A stretch of 64,000 bases of DNA from NCBI RefSeq assembly GCF_902806685.2, contig NC_048537.1, positions 14,778,720-14,842,719 of the forward strand, in the 5' to 3' direction. Positions 21,577 through 31,504 of the stretch are shown here, one piece after another. Numbering within the stretch: position 1 is the stretch's first letter; each line of letters opens with the position of its first letter. The notes beneath the pieces were generated by a model. It made no database searches and was not told where the DNA came from. It worked only from the letters and a program-made list of their open reading frames with translations. A program made the translations under genes and the position numbers. Origin of the DNA: Maniola hyperantus. Taxonomy: Eukaryota > Arthropoda > Insecta > Lepidoptera > Nymphalidae.

Positions 21577-21874
21577 TTAACTTAAAGAGTTTTTTCTTGG
21601 TAAAATTGTCTTGGGTCGGAGGTATTTTGCAGAGCGACATTCCGGTAGGATGAACGTAATTTCAAGATTCACTGCGCTTGTGTCTAGCAGCCGATACAGT
21701 CTACTGGCATGTCTTATCGGTGAAAGTAGTTGGATGCACGAAATGCCAATGCTCTCCGTTCGCGGTAAGGAGCTGTCAAATAAACCACTTGCTAAAATAG
21801 TAAGTGAATGCGTACTAAAAGTTTTGCGGTTAGTTTTAGACACATATCTCCAGTTGCATGACAGGTGGTTATAG
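21577..21874. other. Unexplained G+C-richer ORF-like segment
   Basis: Both strands carry an open frame of 87-88 codons over this segment, which lies in no recognised repeat family. Neither translation shows a domain I recognise. It may be a fossil of a retroelement coding region. Confidence 0.25.
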
Positions 21875-21886
21875 TTAGGGTTAAAC

Positions 21887-22082
21887 TACAGTTCACGACA
21901 GTTACAGAACTTATAATAAAACGTCGAGACTTTGACGTCGAAGATAGCAGATTTGTAGAGCATTGTCACTGTCCTTGAGACAGACAAATCGTCATATAGG
22001 CATGAGTGACAGAGATAACGCTCTACAAAGCCGAAATGACATTTTAAAGGCCGATGTACATTACTTTCTGCCGCGTATTGTA
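21887..22082. mobile_element. M2 MITE, copy 2
   Basis: Ends ACTACAGTTCACGACAG and TTTCTGCCGCGTATTGTAC. The interior matches 17782-17960, including ATGAGTGACAGAGATAACGC. Confidence 0.7.
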
Positions 22083-22103
22083 CAATAAATTATAGGTAGA
22101 TAT

Positions 22104-22267
22104 TGGGGCCGATTCTCTTGTACACAATCTCTAAACTAAACTAAAATGACACGTCTAAATCTATTGCTATCCCTGTCGTAATGTTGCTTGCGGAAAGGGG
22201 TAGCACTAGATTTAGACCTGTTAATTTAGTTTACTTTAGAGATTGTGTACAAGAGAATTAGCCCCAT
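22104..22267. mobile_element. M1 MITE, copy 3
   Basis: Well-preserved copy, ends TGGGGCCGATTCTCTTGTAC and the inverse AAGAGAATTAGCCCCA. Confidence 0.85.
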
Positions 22268-22539
22268 TATGTAGGTGTCATTTCCGAAGTTTTCCAGGTA
22301 TAATTTAGTGTTTATCGAATTAATGAGATTATCCAATTAATGTTGGCGTGTAGTTTTATCGTTACCGTTCATTAAGTAGAGCGGGGAAATATCGTATTGC
22401 AGTGTTATATTGTGTGACTATATTTGGATACAGAAAGTTGATCTAGTTAACACGTTTAAACATAACTAGAGATCGTTATTCGTTGCGTTGGATCATCAAT
22501 TTTCACGATAGTTAGAGCTACTATACATTATCCTAATTC

Positions 22540-22736
22540 CAAATGTGAAAGTGTGGATGTTTGGATGTTTGTTACTCAATCACGCAAAAACTACTGGACG
22601 GATTTGGCTGCAATTTGGAATGGAGATAGATGGATTAACACATAGGCTACTTTTTATCCCGGAAACTCAAAGAGTTCCCACGGGCTTTTCAAAAACTTAA
22701 ATCCACGCGGACGAAGTTGAGGGCATCGGCTAGTTA
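22540..22736 (-). repeat. R2 repeat
   Basis: Reverse-orientation R2: GGCTACTTTTTATCCCGGAA, then AAATCCACGCGGACGAAGTT. Confidence 0.7.
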
Positions 22737-22739
22737 GAC

Positions 22740-23629
22740 AATAATCATTAGTCAGAATCTCTATAAAGTTATCAAGTTATTAGTACTTACTAGTAGATCT
22801 AAGAAAGATGCCCCTAAGATACCTAGGTAGGTCCTTCGTTATTGTAAAAATAATATTGAGCCAACCTTCTACAGATATTGATAAATTTCAAGAAGCAAGC
22901 CTTTTGTAGTTACAAATTTGATGCAATATAAAACTGCCTTACTCGGAACTAAATACATCATTTGATTTAATTACGCTTTTTAATGATTTTACTTAACAGA
23001 ACTATATTATTGTTATTTTGAACGTAGCAAAGTAAAATATTTGAAGACCTCTTTGACTACTGATAGAATCGCGAAAGTTAACTAGATACCTAGTGGTACT
23101 GATTCTGAGCGTACCTAAATTTTAGAGTATTCGCATCCTTTCGTACTAATGTACTTTAATATGAAAAGAACAGACACAGTTTGATAGTTTTAGAACTGTC
23201 AAACCTCGTGACTTTAGCCGCCAGTCGCGAGCATAGTATTTTGTAGTGTACACTAAAATTTTGAGTATTTAAATGTGAAATTCATGTTCCGTCCTTTTTT
23301 AGCAATATGATAAAGAAAATTAAGTTAAGAGAATGACAACAGAATCGGCGCCAATATCAAATTTAAATAGTCTGCCTGTTCAATATTTGTTTTTAAACAA
23401 ACAGAACTATTATTCGCACAGTCAAGGACACCCAGTGAATGAAAAAAAAAACTACCGATGATTGACGTGCAAAACCGACACTTTTCGTACAACGAGCTTT
23501 TACAATGTCTGAGTACTTAACAAAACTGTCAAGTGCGACAAGGAATAGCGTATTGAGAGGGTTCCGTAACATTAAGTAGGTACAGGTTTTATTTGTAGTA
23601 GTATATTGTATTTAAGTATATATTCTTCT
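22740..23629. other. Unassigned intron sequence
   Basis: AT-rich, without recognised genes. Words near 23100-23250 (GTACGCTC..., CCAGTCGCGAGC) resemble a degraded repeat also seen at 55600-55790. Confidence 0.35.
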
Positions 23630-23842
23630 GTATCTTGTGTATATCACTTGCTTTAACGGCGAAGGAAAACATCGTGAGGAAACCTACATGCCTGAGAGTT
23701 CTCCATAATGTTCTCAAAGGTGTGTGAAGTCTATCAATCCGCACATGGCCAGCGTGGTAGACTATGGCTAAAACCCTTCTCTCTGAGAGGAGACTCGTGC
23801 TCTGTAGTGAGCCGGCGATGGGCTGATCATGATGATGATGAT
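23630..23842 (+). repeat. S2 SINE, 5' truncated
   Basis: S2 body from TATCACTTGCTTTAACGGCG to TGATCATGATGATGATGAT; the tRNA-like head is missing. Confidence 0.75.
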
Positions 23843-23859
23843 ATTCTTCTGTAAAAAAG

Positions 23860-24150
23860 CTGTGATAGCCTAGTGGTTAAGACGTCCGCCTCCTAATCGG
23901 AGGTCGGGGGTACGATCCCTGGCATGCACCTCTAACTTTTCGGAGTTATGTGCGTTTTAACTATATCTAGTTAAATATCACTTGCTTTAACGGTAAAGGA
24001 AAACATCGTGAGGAAACCTGCATGCCTGAGAGTTCTCCATAATGTTCTTAAAGGTGTGTGAAGTCTGCCAATCCGCACTAGGCCAGCGTGGTGGACTATG
24101 GCTAAACCCTTCTCATACTGAGAGGAGACCCGTGCTCTGTAGTGATCATG
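23860..24150 (+). repeat. S2 SINE, full length
   Basis: Head GTGATAGCCTAGTGGTTAAG (A-box region) and CGGGGGTACGATCCC (B-box region) are tRNA-like. The body ACATCGTGAGGAAACCTGCA and TGATCATGATGATTA tail follow. It sits directly after a truncated S2 copy, forming a tandem pair. Confidence 0.8.
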
Positions 24151-24631
24151 ATGATTATCTGTATATTTATTAAGTTAAACTAATTATCTTTATATTAATA
24201 AAATTTTAGATTAAAGATTTTATAAATCTTAAGTTTACTAGAAAATCTTAGGATATATATCATAGTTCTAGGTTTTACAGTAGCACATATATAATATGTA
24301 AACAAAACAAAAGTAAGTTATTTGTATTTGCGATAGCTTGTCTAGTAAGTAACGAGTTATAATTTATTGTCCTTTTAGTAACACCCAAAACTAAACAGTG
24401 TTATCGGAATAGATAAACTACTTGTATATTAAGTACATATAGAACCACTTCTTTGTTTGAAGTCAATATAAAATATTGCGTTCTATTTTCTATCTGTAGT
24501 TAGCAGGGCTACCACAAACATTTTGAATCTCGAAGATTATTTTATTATGTACTTAATAAGGTAGTTGAATATCAGCAAATATATTACGTAAACCTCACCG
24601 CTTTAAAAACTTAACGAGTTGACACATAAGG

Positions 24632-24775
24632 TATAGACCGCGACAGGTCGTGATGGCAATCGGGGTATGAGGAGCGGAAACGCCCCGCACAGCCGCACGT
24701 CACCCACACTCGCCCGCACCGGATTAACGGGGGGGCTGTGCGAGTGTGCAGGGCGCTTCCTCCGCGGTCGTTGTA
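24632..24775. mobile_element. G palindromic GC-rich repeat, copy 1
   Basis: Starts TATAGACCGCGACAGGTCGT and is followed by GCACAGCCGCAC-type GC-rich sequence. The right arm is incomplete. Copies at 31505, 35848, 54948, 56518 and 62935. Confidence 0.6.
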
Positions 24776-24779
24776 ATAC

Positions 24780-25980
24780 TTAACACCAATTTAGTGATTT
24801 ATTTTTAGTAAATACTTGAGATAAAAGCATGCTGGTAGAAGCATCCTGTTTCTTTTTAAAATTAACCATAATCCGTACCTATACACGTTACTAATGATTT
24901 ACATTGAACCCAAAACAACTTTCATCATTAAAATATTCAATAATTTTCACCTCCTCATGAAAAGTGTACTTACCGTTATGGAAATGTTGTAGTTAAATAT
25001 TTCAGTAAAGTCTGTTGTCAATACCAATGAAATGTTATCCGATTTGTTTGTGCCACCCAAAATATCAACGCTGTTTAAACTTGTGTAAGTAATTTGTCTA
25101 GATGTGTTCGAAATTTGTCACTGAAAGAAAAGCTTAAAAATAGTTATGGTTCATTCCTAAAATCATACGCAGTACAAAACTCATCGGGGAATGTATTTTA
25201 GTACTACCATACAAATCTTCTCTTGGTAATTCAAGCGTTTCCACGTCCTATCCGGTATTTCGGTATCGGTTCCGGTATCGATATACGATATCGGAAAATG
25301 TTCGTGAAATTCACTATAGAGCGTGCAAATAAATACATCGTTACTTGTTAGATTTTAGTTAGCACAGGAGTGGACGTCTATCGGTTGATGATGATGATGA
25401 AAGTAACGATATCAGTTATAATATTTTATACTGATATCGGATCGAATAATAACACGTAAATGTTATCCAAAATGCTTTATAAATAACTACGCCGTTTTGC
25501 TATATGATTTGGTGTAAACAAATAACTCGTTAAGAAGTCGATGAGCTGCAGGATATCTCGTGCATACCGAGAATATTTTAACACTAATTAGTTTCGACCT
25601 TCTACTGCCGGTATTTTTGTTGTTTGAGCTAGTAGCTCTGGTTTATTATACTTAAAGGTAATTTTATTTACTAACCGACTTCTTAGATTTGCGATATCAC
25701 TTGCCAAATTAAATTTTAATAAAATATTTAAGTACTTAGCTTCCTACTTAAGTACATTATTTACACTATTAATTTCCATTTTTACAATTACATTTTCATG
25801 CAATAACTACTTAATTAAAATTCTTGTCTTTTTATTTCATCTTACAAGAAGGATCTTAAAGATCTTTTCTGTAAGATGAAATATTTTTAGTTTGCCTTTT
25901 TTAATGACTCAACATTGATGATATTATTTATGAAAAAGCATTTTATATTTTAGCTTATATCATGTGCTTATGCTTAGCTT
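24780..25980. other. Unassigned intron sequence with small repeat scraps
   Basis: AT-rich. A short RTE-type 3' end (GTGGACGTCTATCGGTTGAT then GATGATGA) lies at 25368-25400, and CGGTATCGATATACGATATC words at 25260-25300. A hairpin of TCATCTTACAAGAAGGATCT and its inverse lies at 25838-25880. No coding exon was seen. Confidence 0.4.
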
Positions 25981-25984
25981 ACTT

Positions 25985-26100
25985 TATGTCATAATAACTA
26001 TCAGCATGTCAAACAGCCCAATCCGTCTAATAGTTTGAACTGTGCGTTGATAGATCAGCCAGCCGGTCAGTCAGTCAGATTTTCCTTTTATATCTATATA
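25985..26100 (+). repeat. R3 repeat 3' part
   Basis: GTCATAATAACTATCAGCAT through GTGCGTTGATAGATCAGCCA to GTCAGTCAGATTTTCC. Confidence 0.65.
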
Positions 26101-26170
26101 GAAGTAAGTACTTAATTATTTACTTAATTTTTTAATAGAATCGAAAGACCCAACAAAACAGATATATATA

Positions 26171-26208
26171 TAACTATAAGGTATATATATGGGCCTTTCT
26201 CTACTAAC
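26171..26208. repeat. Left terminal inverted repeat of the 4.16-kb transposon
   Basis: 38 nt; pairs with 30296-30331. Identical except for an extra TA within the TATATA run. Confidence 0.85.
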
Positions 26209-26372
26209 TGGAAACTTGTCTATTGACAGTTGTCCCAACCCTATTTTTCTAGAAAATTAAAAAAAAAATATGTTAAGTCGATAGATAGTTATAATATAAA
26301 TACATATAAACAAGAAACCATTGTAATTTTTCCTTATTTTTCGAATTATAGGCAATTTTGTAAAAAATGCGG

Positions 26373-26426
26373 CAGAGGACTGTTTCGCCACCCAGAGGAC
26401 TGTTTTTTCCACCCCAGAGAACAGTT
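26373..26426. repeat. Left subterminal CAGAGGACTGTT repeats
   Basis: Exact copies at 26373-26384 and 26393-26404 and a variant CAGAGAACAGTT at 26415-26426. Likely transposase-binding sites by analogy with other transposons that have subterminal motif clusters. Confidence 0.8.
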
Positions 26427-26493
26427 TATGTCAATGTTAATATGAAGAAAAACACAATATTAATTATTAAATGTAATCAAATAAATTCTCTTC

Positions 26494-26499
26494 TTTATT
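26494..26499 (-). terminator. Poly(A) signal of the transposase gene
   Basis: TTTATT on the plus strand (AATAAA on the minus strand), about 150 bp past the stop codon and inside the element. Confidence 0.5.
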
Positions 26500-26647
26500 G
26501 AATACTGTATCACATACAGAAATTAAATACTTCTAATTATCAGGAACAAATTCCGAGTTTAGCTCTCTAAGTAACGAATTAAAATAATTATAATCAAAAT
26601 TAAGCTTAGGTACTAAGAATCAGCCTTGTTTACTTATCAATGCAGAC

Positions 26648-29272
26648 TTATTTCTCAAAAACAGGTACAGGTATATTAAAATAATAAAATATTCGTTTCC
26701 CTTTTAGGGCAATGTCTGGGTTTGGCAACTTCTTTAATACTTGGTCAAAGGACACATCAGAAACATCATTTTCATCGACTCTGAATGTGTGTCCTTTGTC
26801 ATCACAAATTTTTAAGAAGGTTACTGTTAGTTCGCCTTCTTCCATGTCTATCTTATTGATTACTGCAGCATAACAATATTCAGTGTTTCTTACTAGAAAT
26901 TTAACCAAGACGTAATCACCGATGGTGTAATTCTGTTGGTTGATTGAACTAGGTCCAGCCAGTGCAGCGTCGTCGTCGGTCTCCATTGTGGAATCCTGTG
27001 AGTAGTCCATGTTTTCACTTGCAGAGTCTGTGTAAATATCATCTACGTTAAGTTTTGTCTTGTTTTTGTACTGTAACACTCCTAAATTGAAATGCTGGCA
27101 CTCGTCTTCACAAGGGCAACTTAAACTTTTCATTATGAGTTTAGCGGCAATTGGAGCTGATTCCAGAGGACTTCTTAATATTTCAGCCTTTACTTGATGT
27201 ATTTTTAGAGTGCCACTAAAGCTTTTTAAATTAACTGTTTCATTTTGAAGGTCGTCTGTCAATTCTTGGATGGCTTTATCGTTGATTGTGAACAAGGTAA
27301 TTGCGGAACATCTTCGTTGAATAGCCTCTACAAATGATTCCAAGCTATCAATATCACCTCCTGTAGCGACGACGGCATCAGCGGTCCTCTTGCAGGTTGC
27401 TCCAATGCCATCAGGGGCCCCTTTGCCATGGCCACTCTCAGAATAGTTCCACGTAAACTTCTTCACATTAAAAACCTCTTGTTGAAGCCTTGATGCCAGG
27501 ATGTAAAACATCGTTTTGTTTCTGTATTGAGTTACGGGTCCATCGCTGACGAAGTGGATGCTCTTTATGTTAGGTGTGAGAGTTTTAAAGATTGGCCGCA
27601 AATGTGCCCATATAGCAGCTGGTGAATGTGTGAGATTTTTGGAAACGGTACAATAAGACTTGATAGAGTTTTTGGTATACACCACCACAGTATGAAGACT
27701 TAGCTGAAGTCTCGACCCTCCAAAATGAAATGCTTGTATTTCTTGACCGTATTTGGAACAATAATTTTCTGAAAAATCCATATGTATGATAGCGTCTTCG
27801 CCAGTAAGGTTTTGTTTGTATTTCTTGATAGCATTGTATTGATGGGTAATGTTTCTCTCGTGTTGATAATAGGCTTGCAAATCCTCGTGCAGCTCTTCTA
27901 TTAGTTCTCGAGGGCGAACCATGAACGTTTTCTTTAGGTATTTGGTAACTGTTCGAGCATTCTTGGTCTTGGGGTCGTTGTAAGTTTGTTTCTCGGATAT
28001 CCATTTTTTAAATTCAATAGGCTTGCTGTCATCAAACTCCCTGTAGTCAGGATTCTTGTCGATACAGCGTTGGCAGGTTCGTGACAAACATAGCTCGTCA
28101 TAGCGATTACAACATGTTTTTTCAAGCAGTGCAGTGTGACTATTGTAAGTCAAAATTCTTCGCCTGTGCAATGCTGTCAGTTTCAGATCGATGTTCGCGT
28201 GCTTTATGCAGAGGCACGTGTCACGTTCGTTTACATTTGGTGTTATGACCCAGAAAGGACGTAGACGACAAAACGTTGTGTAGCTTATTTTAAAATGTTC
28301 AGCTTGAAACTTCTTGTATAAATTTGCGATGCTATCCGATAGATATCTTTTCTGTTTTTTAACCCCTTTTCTGGTCAGGCATTCTCGTTTTCCAGCGCCA
28401 AGTCTGCTGTTGTCATCATTTTCATAGAAGGTTTGTACAGTATTTATGCAATCAGATGAAATTTTGTCTTTACGAGTCCGAAGCTTGGGTACTGAAACTG
28501 ATTGACGCGCTGACTTCTGAATTGTTTTATAAGATATAGCACTATCTTTGCTTCGCCATAACTTGTACTTGTGTATTAGTTGACCGGACACGACTTTTCC
28601 GAATATTTGTTTTTCTTTGCAGGTTTTTAAATTAGCGTAGTTTTCTTTCAGCTGTGCATTCAACACTTCACCGAATAGCGCCTTTTTGACTAGTTCTCTG
28701 CGAGTTTCTGGCGAATCACACATTTTGGTAAGTTTAGTGTTAGGTGTGTCTACATTTTCCTTTGTCTTAGCTTTTTCCAAACGTTCTAATCTCTTCCTAT
28801 ACTTCTCTGATTTTTTTTTGTAATACTCGATCTTTTTGTCTTTATCCTTTATAATTTTGTCACGTTTCTTTCTAGCATTACGCTTTCTCGCATTACTTGC
28901 ATCACTTCGTGGAATGGTCATAGTTAGTATTGATGGAGAGACAGAACTTTGAGGAGGTGAACCCTCGGATTCGGGGGTATTTTGTCGTACAAAATTGTTT
29001 GTAATTTCTTTCAAAGCTTTTTTTTTTGCGCGATAGGTAGCACAGTGCTTTCTCCATTCTTTAGTCACAGCTTTGTGTTCACGTCGACTCATATCTTTAA
29101 CTGGCTTTCTTGTACCTTTGTCCTTCTTTCTCTGGTAGTTTCGTCGTTCTTTTTCCTTCAATTGCTCTCTTTTTACAGGGTCATTTTTTAGCCGTTGATA
29201 TCTTAATCTTTCTGCAATTCGTTTCTGCTCTTTTATTTCTTCTTTGGTTTTAGGTTTCTTCTTTGGTGGCAT
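26648..29272 (-). CDS. Transposase-like protein with basic coiled-coil N terminus and Tudor-like C terminus
   Basis: The open frame runs from 29299 (883 codons), but a splice acceptor (GTTTTAG, ending at 29283) lies inside its first codons, so the likely start is Met10 (MPPKKK, ATG at 29272), giving 874 residues. Numbering here is of the 883-codon frame. Residues 10-105 and 136-182 are highly basic and coiled-coil-like. A Cys cluster follows: TCLC at 361-364, CC at 396-397, then C404, C409 and C412. A possible catalytic core has D508 (IIHMDFSEN), D586 (HFVSDGP) and E621 (YSESGHGKGAPDGIG), consistent with a DDE-type nuclease but not proven. C728, C730, C734 and H736 may bind zinc. Residues about 793-845 (GDYVLVKF, then YAAVINKI and LTVTFLK) look Tudor-like. 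I recognise this as an invertebrate multicopy transposase-like family but cannot name its superfamily. Other long frames on this strand overlap it and are shadows. Confidence 0.85.
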   Translation of the reverse strand: MPPKKKPKTKEEIKEQKRIAERLRYQRLKNDPVKREQLKEKERRNYQRKKDKGTRKPVKDMSRREHKAVTKEWRKHCATYRAKKKALKEITNNFVRQNTPESEGSPPQSSVSPSILTMTIPRSDASNARKRNARKKRDKIIKDKDKKIEYYKKKSEKYRKRLERLEKAKTKENVDTPNTKLTKMCDSPETRRELVKKALFGEVLNAQLKENYANLKTCKEKQIFGKVVSGQLIHKYKLWRSKDSAISYKTIQKSARQSVSVPKLRTRKDKISSDCINTVQTFYENDDNSRLGAGKRECLTRKGVKKQKRYLSDSIANLYKKFQAEHFKISYTTFCRLRPFWVITPNVNERDTCLCIKHANIDLKLTALHRRRILTYNSHTALLEKTCCNRYDELCLSRTCQRCIDKNPDYREFDDSKPIEFKKWISEKQTYNDPKTKNARTVTKYLKKTFMVRPRELIEELHEDLQAYYQHERNITHQYNAIKKYKQNLTGEDAIIHMDFSENYCSKYGQEIQAFHFGGSRLQLSLHTVVVYTKNSIKSYCTVSKNLTHSPAAIWAHLRPIFKTLTPNIKSIHFVSDGPVTQYRNKTMFYILASRLQQEVFNVKKFTWNYSESGHGKGAPDGIGATCKRTADAVVATGGDIDSLESFVEAIQRRCSAITLFTINDKAIQELTDDLQNETVNLKSFSGTLKIHQVKAEILRSPLESAPIAAKLIMKSLSCPCEDECQHFNLGVLQYKNKTKLNVDDIYTDSASENMDYSQDSTMETDDDAALAGPSSINQQNYTIGDYVLVKFLVRNTEYCYAAVINKIDMEEGELTVTFLKICDDKGHTFRVDENDVSDVSFDQVLKKLPNPDIALKGKRIFYYFNIPVPVFEK

Positions 29273-29282
29273 TGCGGCAATA

Positions 29283-29736
29283 CTAAAACAATAAAACATA
29301 CTTTCAATATTTAAAAAAAACGTACAGGTTTAAAAACACGTATGTTACGTTAACTTTACGTTACTAATTACTATTATTTTATATTCCAAAATCCATAATA
29401 ATAGAAAACAAAAGACCTGAATTAGCGTGACAATATTGGTAAGAAAGAAAGAGGCTATCGACAAGCAGTAGGTTAGCGCAGACTATAAAGAATATTAATA
29501 ATAAACACGGACGTCAAATAAAACAGTCCTCTGTCACATTGAACAGTCCTCTGTGTTATAAATTTCCAGAAGACTGTTGCACAGAGGACTGTTATTTTTA
29601 CGTAAAAAATGTCATACCACGTATCAGTTTAAATATTACTTCATAACACAGAAACAGCTATAAATTATCACACTGAGCAATTATTTTGTTAAATAAATAT
29701 AATTACAACACATAAAACACCGTAAAATAGACTTAC
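29283..29736 (-). other. Predicted 5'-UTR intron of the transposase gene
   Basis: Donor CTG|GTAAGT (intron begins at 29736) and acceptor TTGTTTTAG (ending at 29283) fit well, ten nt upstream of the preferred ATG. Several subterminal motifs (29522-29593) fall inside this intron. Confidence 0.6.
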
Positions 29737-30135
29737 CAGAGGAATGTTCACTCGACACTACAGAAACGTGGCCCCCACACAGACGCGGAGTTGTCACTGC
29801 GCAAAATGGCGGCGACTTGTTTAGCATGGCGACCGAGCAAACTTCACACTGTTAACGTTCGGTTTCAAGGGAAATGTAACCACAATAGTGTTTAATATTT
29901 TTGTGGCGCGATATATTCAAATTGTTCAGAGGACTGTTCAAAAATGTATGGACAAAATTCGAACACTAGTTTTTAGTACTAAAAAATTATCTAAAATTAT
30001 AATTGTTTTTTGTTCACATGCATTCAATATTCTTTATGTTTATAGAGTTATAAGATTTTACATTTTTAAACACAACTAATAAAAACCGAACCGAATCATA
30101 CTCGATCTGGAATTAGGACATAACAGAGGACTGTT
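29522..30135. repeat. Right subterminal CAGAGGACTGTT repeats
   Basis: Inverted copies AACAGTCCTCTG at 29522-29533 and 29542-29553; direct copies at 29582-29593, 29927-29938 and 30124-30135; a one-mismatch copy at 29567-29578. With the left cluster this makes nine occurrences, seven of them exact. Confidence 0.85.
29740..29880 (-). promoter_or_regulatory. Putative transposase promoter, CpG-rich, with YY1-like site
   Basis: G+C-rich stretch just upstream of the predicted non-coding first exon, the only such stretch in the element. It contains CAAAATGGCGGC at 29801-29812, a match to the YY1/Pho type of site (on the plus strand), and a second ATGGCGACC. No TATA box is obvious. Confidence 0.4.
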
Positions 30136-30295
30136 TTTAATGGCTTTTAGACCGAATTTATTAAATGATAATGATTTTAAATATTGATTAAGCTTGGCTC
30201 CTTAAATAACAGGTTATATATTGTGTGTTTTAATAAATAAAACTATGCATTAATATAGCCAAAGTAAAAAAAAATGGTAGGACAATGATTTTCCT

Positions 30296-30331
30296 GTTAG
30301 TAGAGAAAGGCCCATATATACCTTATAGTTA
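30296..30331. repeat. Right terminal inverted repeat of the 4.16-kb transposon
   Basis: 36 nt, the inverse of the left end. Confidence 0.85.
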
Positions 30332-31015
30332 GTATAAAAGATGTGTCGAATAACGTGAATAGGTAAACGAAATTAAATAATTAAAGACATTTGCGTCATA
30401 CTAATACAGCACTGCGGTGTTAAATCTCCTGATCAAACTTATCGTGATTGTGCTAAATTCCAATAAATCGATATCCCGGTTCGTTAACTGATAATGTAAA
30501 CCAAATTATTATCAGCCATTATCCCCGTCGGGTTACGTACACTATCTTTATTTTTGTGTTTTATGCATTCCATTATGAAGAAATCAATTTTGTTCGAAAT
30601 TAAGGCTTATAATTCACATTAATAAGCTAAGCAGATTCCCCTAGCTCCTAGTGAAAGAATTAGTAAAATCGGTTCAGTAATTTTTCAGAGTTTATCGATT
30701 ACAAACAAACAAATAAATCGTTCCTCTTTATAATATTACTTAGTATAATTTTTATTTTTTGTTTTAAGTAGATTAGGATGAGCTATGTGTTGTTCTAGTA
30801 TTTTAATAACTGCTTGTGTGCACAAGTTACTTACAGGAAGATTTGTAAAAACATTCACACAAGGCGCTTTTATTAGTTAAAAATAGACTGAAGTTTACAC
30901 AATAGCGTAATGTGTGTTATCATCGTGCGGCACTTATGTCAAGAATATAAACTAAAGGTTCATTAATCCAATAATATAATGAGTATTAAACATCTACACA
31001 CGTACCAACTTCCAA
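30332..31015. other. Unassigned intron sequence
   Basis: AT-rich flank of the transposon, no recognised gene. TTTTTCAGAGTTTATCGATTACAAACAA near 30685 recurs at 63650 and marks a degraded repeat. Confidence 0.4.
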
Positions 31016-31019
31016 CTCC

Positions 31020-31262
31020 AATCAGTACCCTTATTATAAATGCGAATGTGTTTGTTTGTTGGTTTAATGGTTTGTTGGTTTGTCTTTCAATCACGTCGCA
31101 ACGGTGCAACGGATTGACGTGATTTTTTGCATGGGTATAGATAAAGATCTGGAGAGTGACATAGGCATACATACATACATTTTTATCCCGGAAAATTAAA
31201 GAATTCCCACGAGATTTTAAAAACCTAATTCCACGCGGACGAAGTCGCGGGCATCAGCTAGT
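31020..31262 (-). repeat. R2 repeat, complete
   Basis: From ATCAGTACCCTTATTATAAA to CGCGGACGAAGTCGCGGGCA TCAGCTAG, with a short ACATACATAC expansion at 31168. Confidence 0.75.
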
Positions 31263-31504
31263 TACTTAATATGCCACCTTTGTCCGTAAAGGCTTATTCT
31301 TACGTCTGTAATTTGCTGGCAACTTGTCCCGTCTCGGGTACCAAACTTAATTGCTATTACTCTCTTGCCTTGAGGACGATGCGGAACGTAATTTCTGAAA
31401 TTAGAGCCATCGGAAACTACTTTATACTACGTCTAAGGTTTGATTCGGTAACCGACTTAATTATGAATACCTACCAACGAAGTTAGTGCGTAAAATCATC
31501 ACCT

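Larger units (their letters stand above)
26171..30331 (-). mobile_element. Apparently complete DNA transposon, about 4.16 kb
   Basis: Bounded by inverted ends (26171-26208 and 30296-30331), sharing TAACTATAAGGTATATA and then TGGGCCTTTCTCTACTAAC. A 12-bp motif, CAGAGGACTGTT, repeats near both ends. Inside is one intact minus-strand transposase-like gene with its own 5'-UTR intron, a GC-rich putative promoter and a poly(A) signal. A TA flanks both ends, but the AT-rich surroundings leave the target duplication undecided. The coding frame has no stop or frameshift over 2.6 kb, so the insertion is probably recent. Superfamily not assigned. Confidence 0.85.

Noticed and set aside
27585..28125. Two shorter minus-strand ORFs (139 and 63 codons) inside the transposase gene
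   Set aside because: Same strand, different frame, fully inside the 883-codon frame; no recognisable domain.
29270..29299. Upstream Met (MFYCFSIAA) as the transposase start
   Set aside because: These codons overlap a strong-looking splice acceptor, and their composition differs from the basic MPPKKK start; kept only as numbering reference.
26171..30331. Assignment of the transposon to KDZ/Zisupton or MULE
   Set aside because: Subterminal repeats are compatible, but the protein motifs I can see do not clearly match those families and the target duplication is unreadable in the AT-rich flanks.
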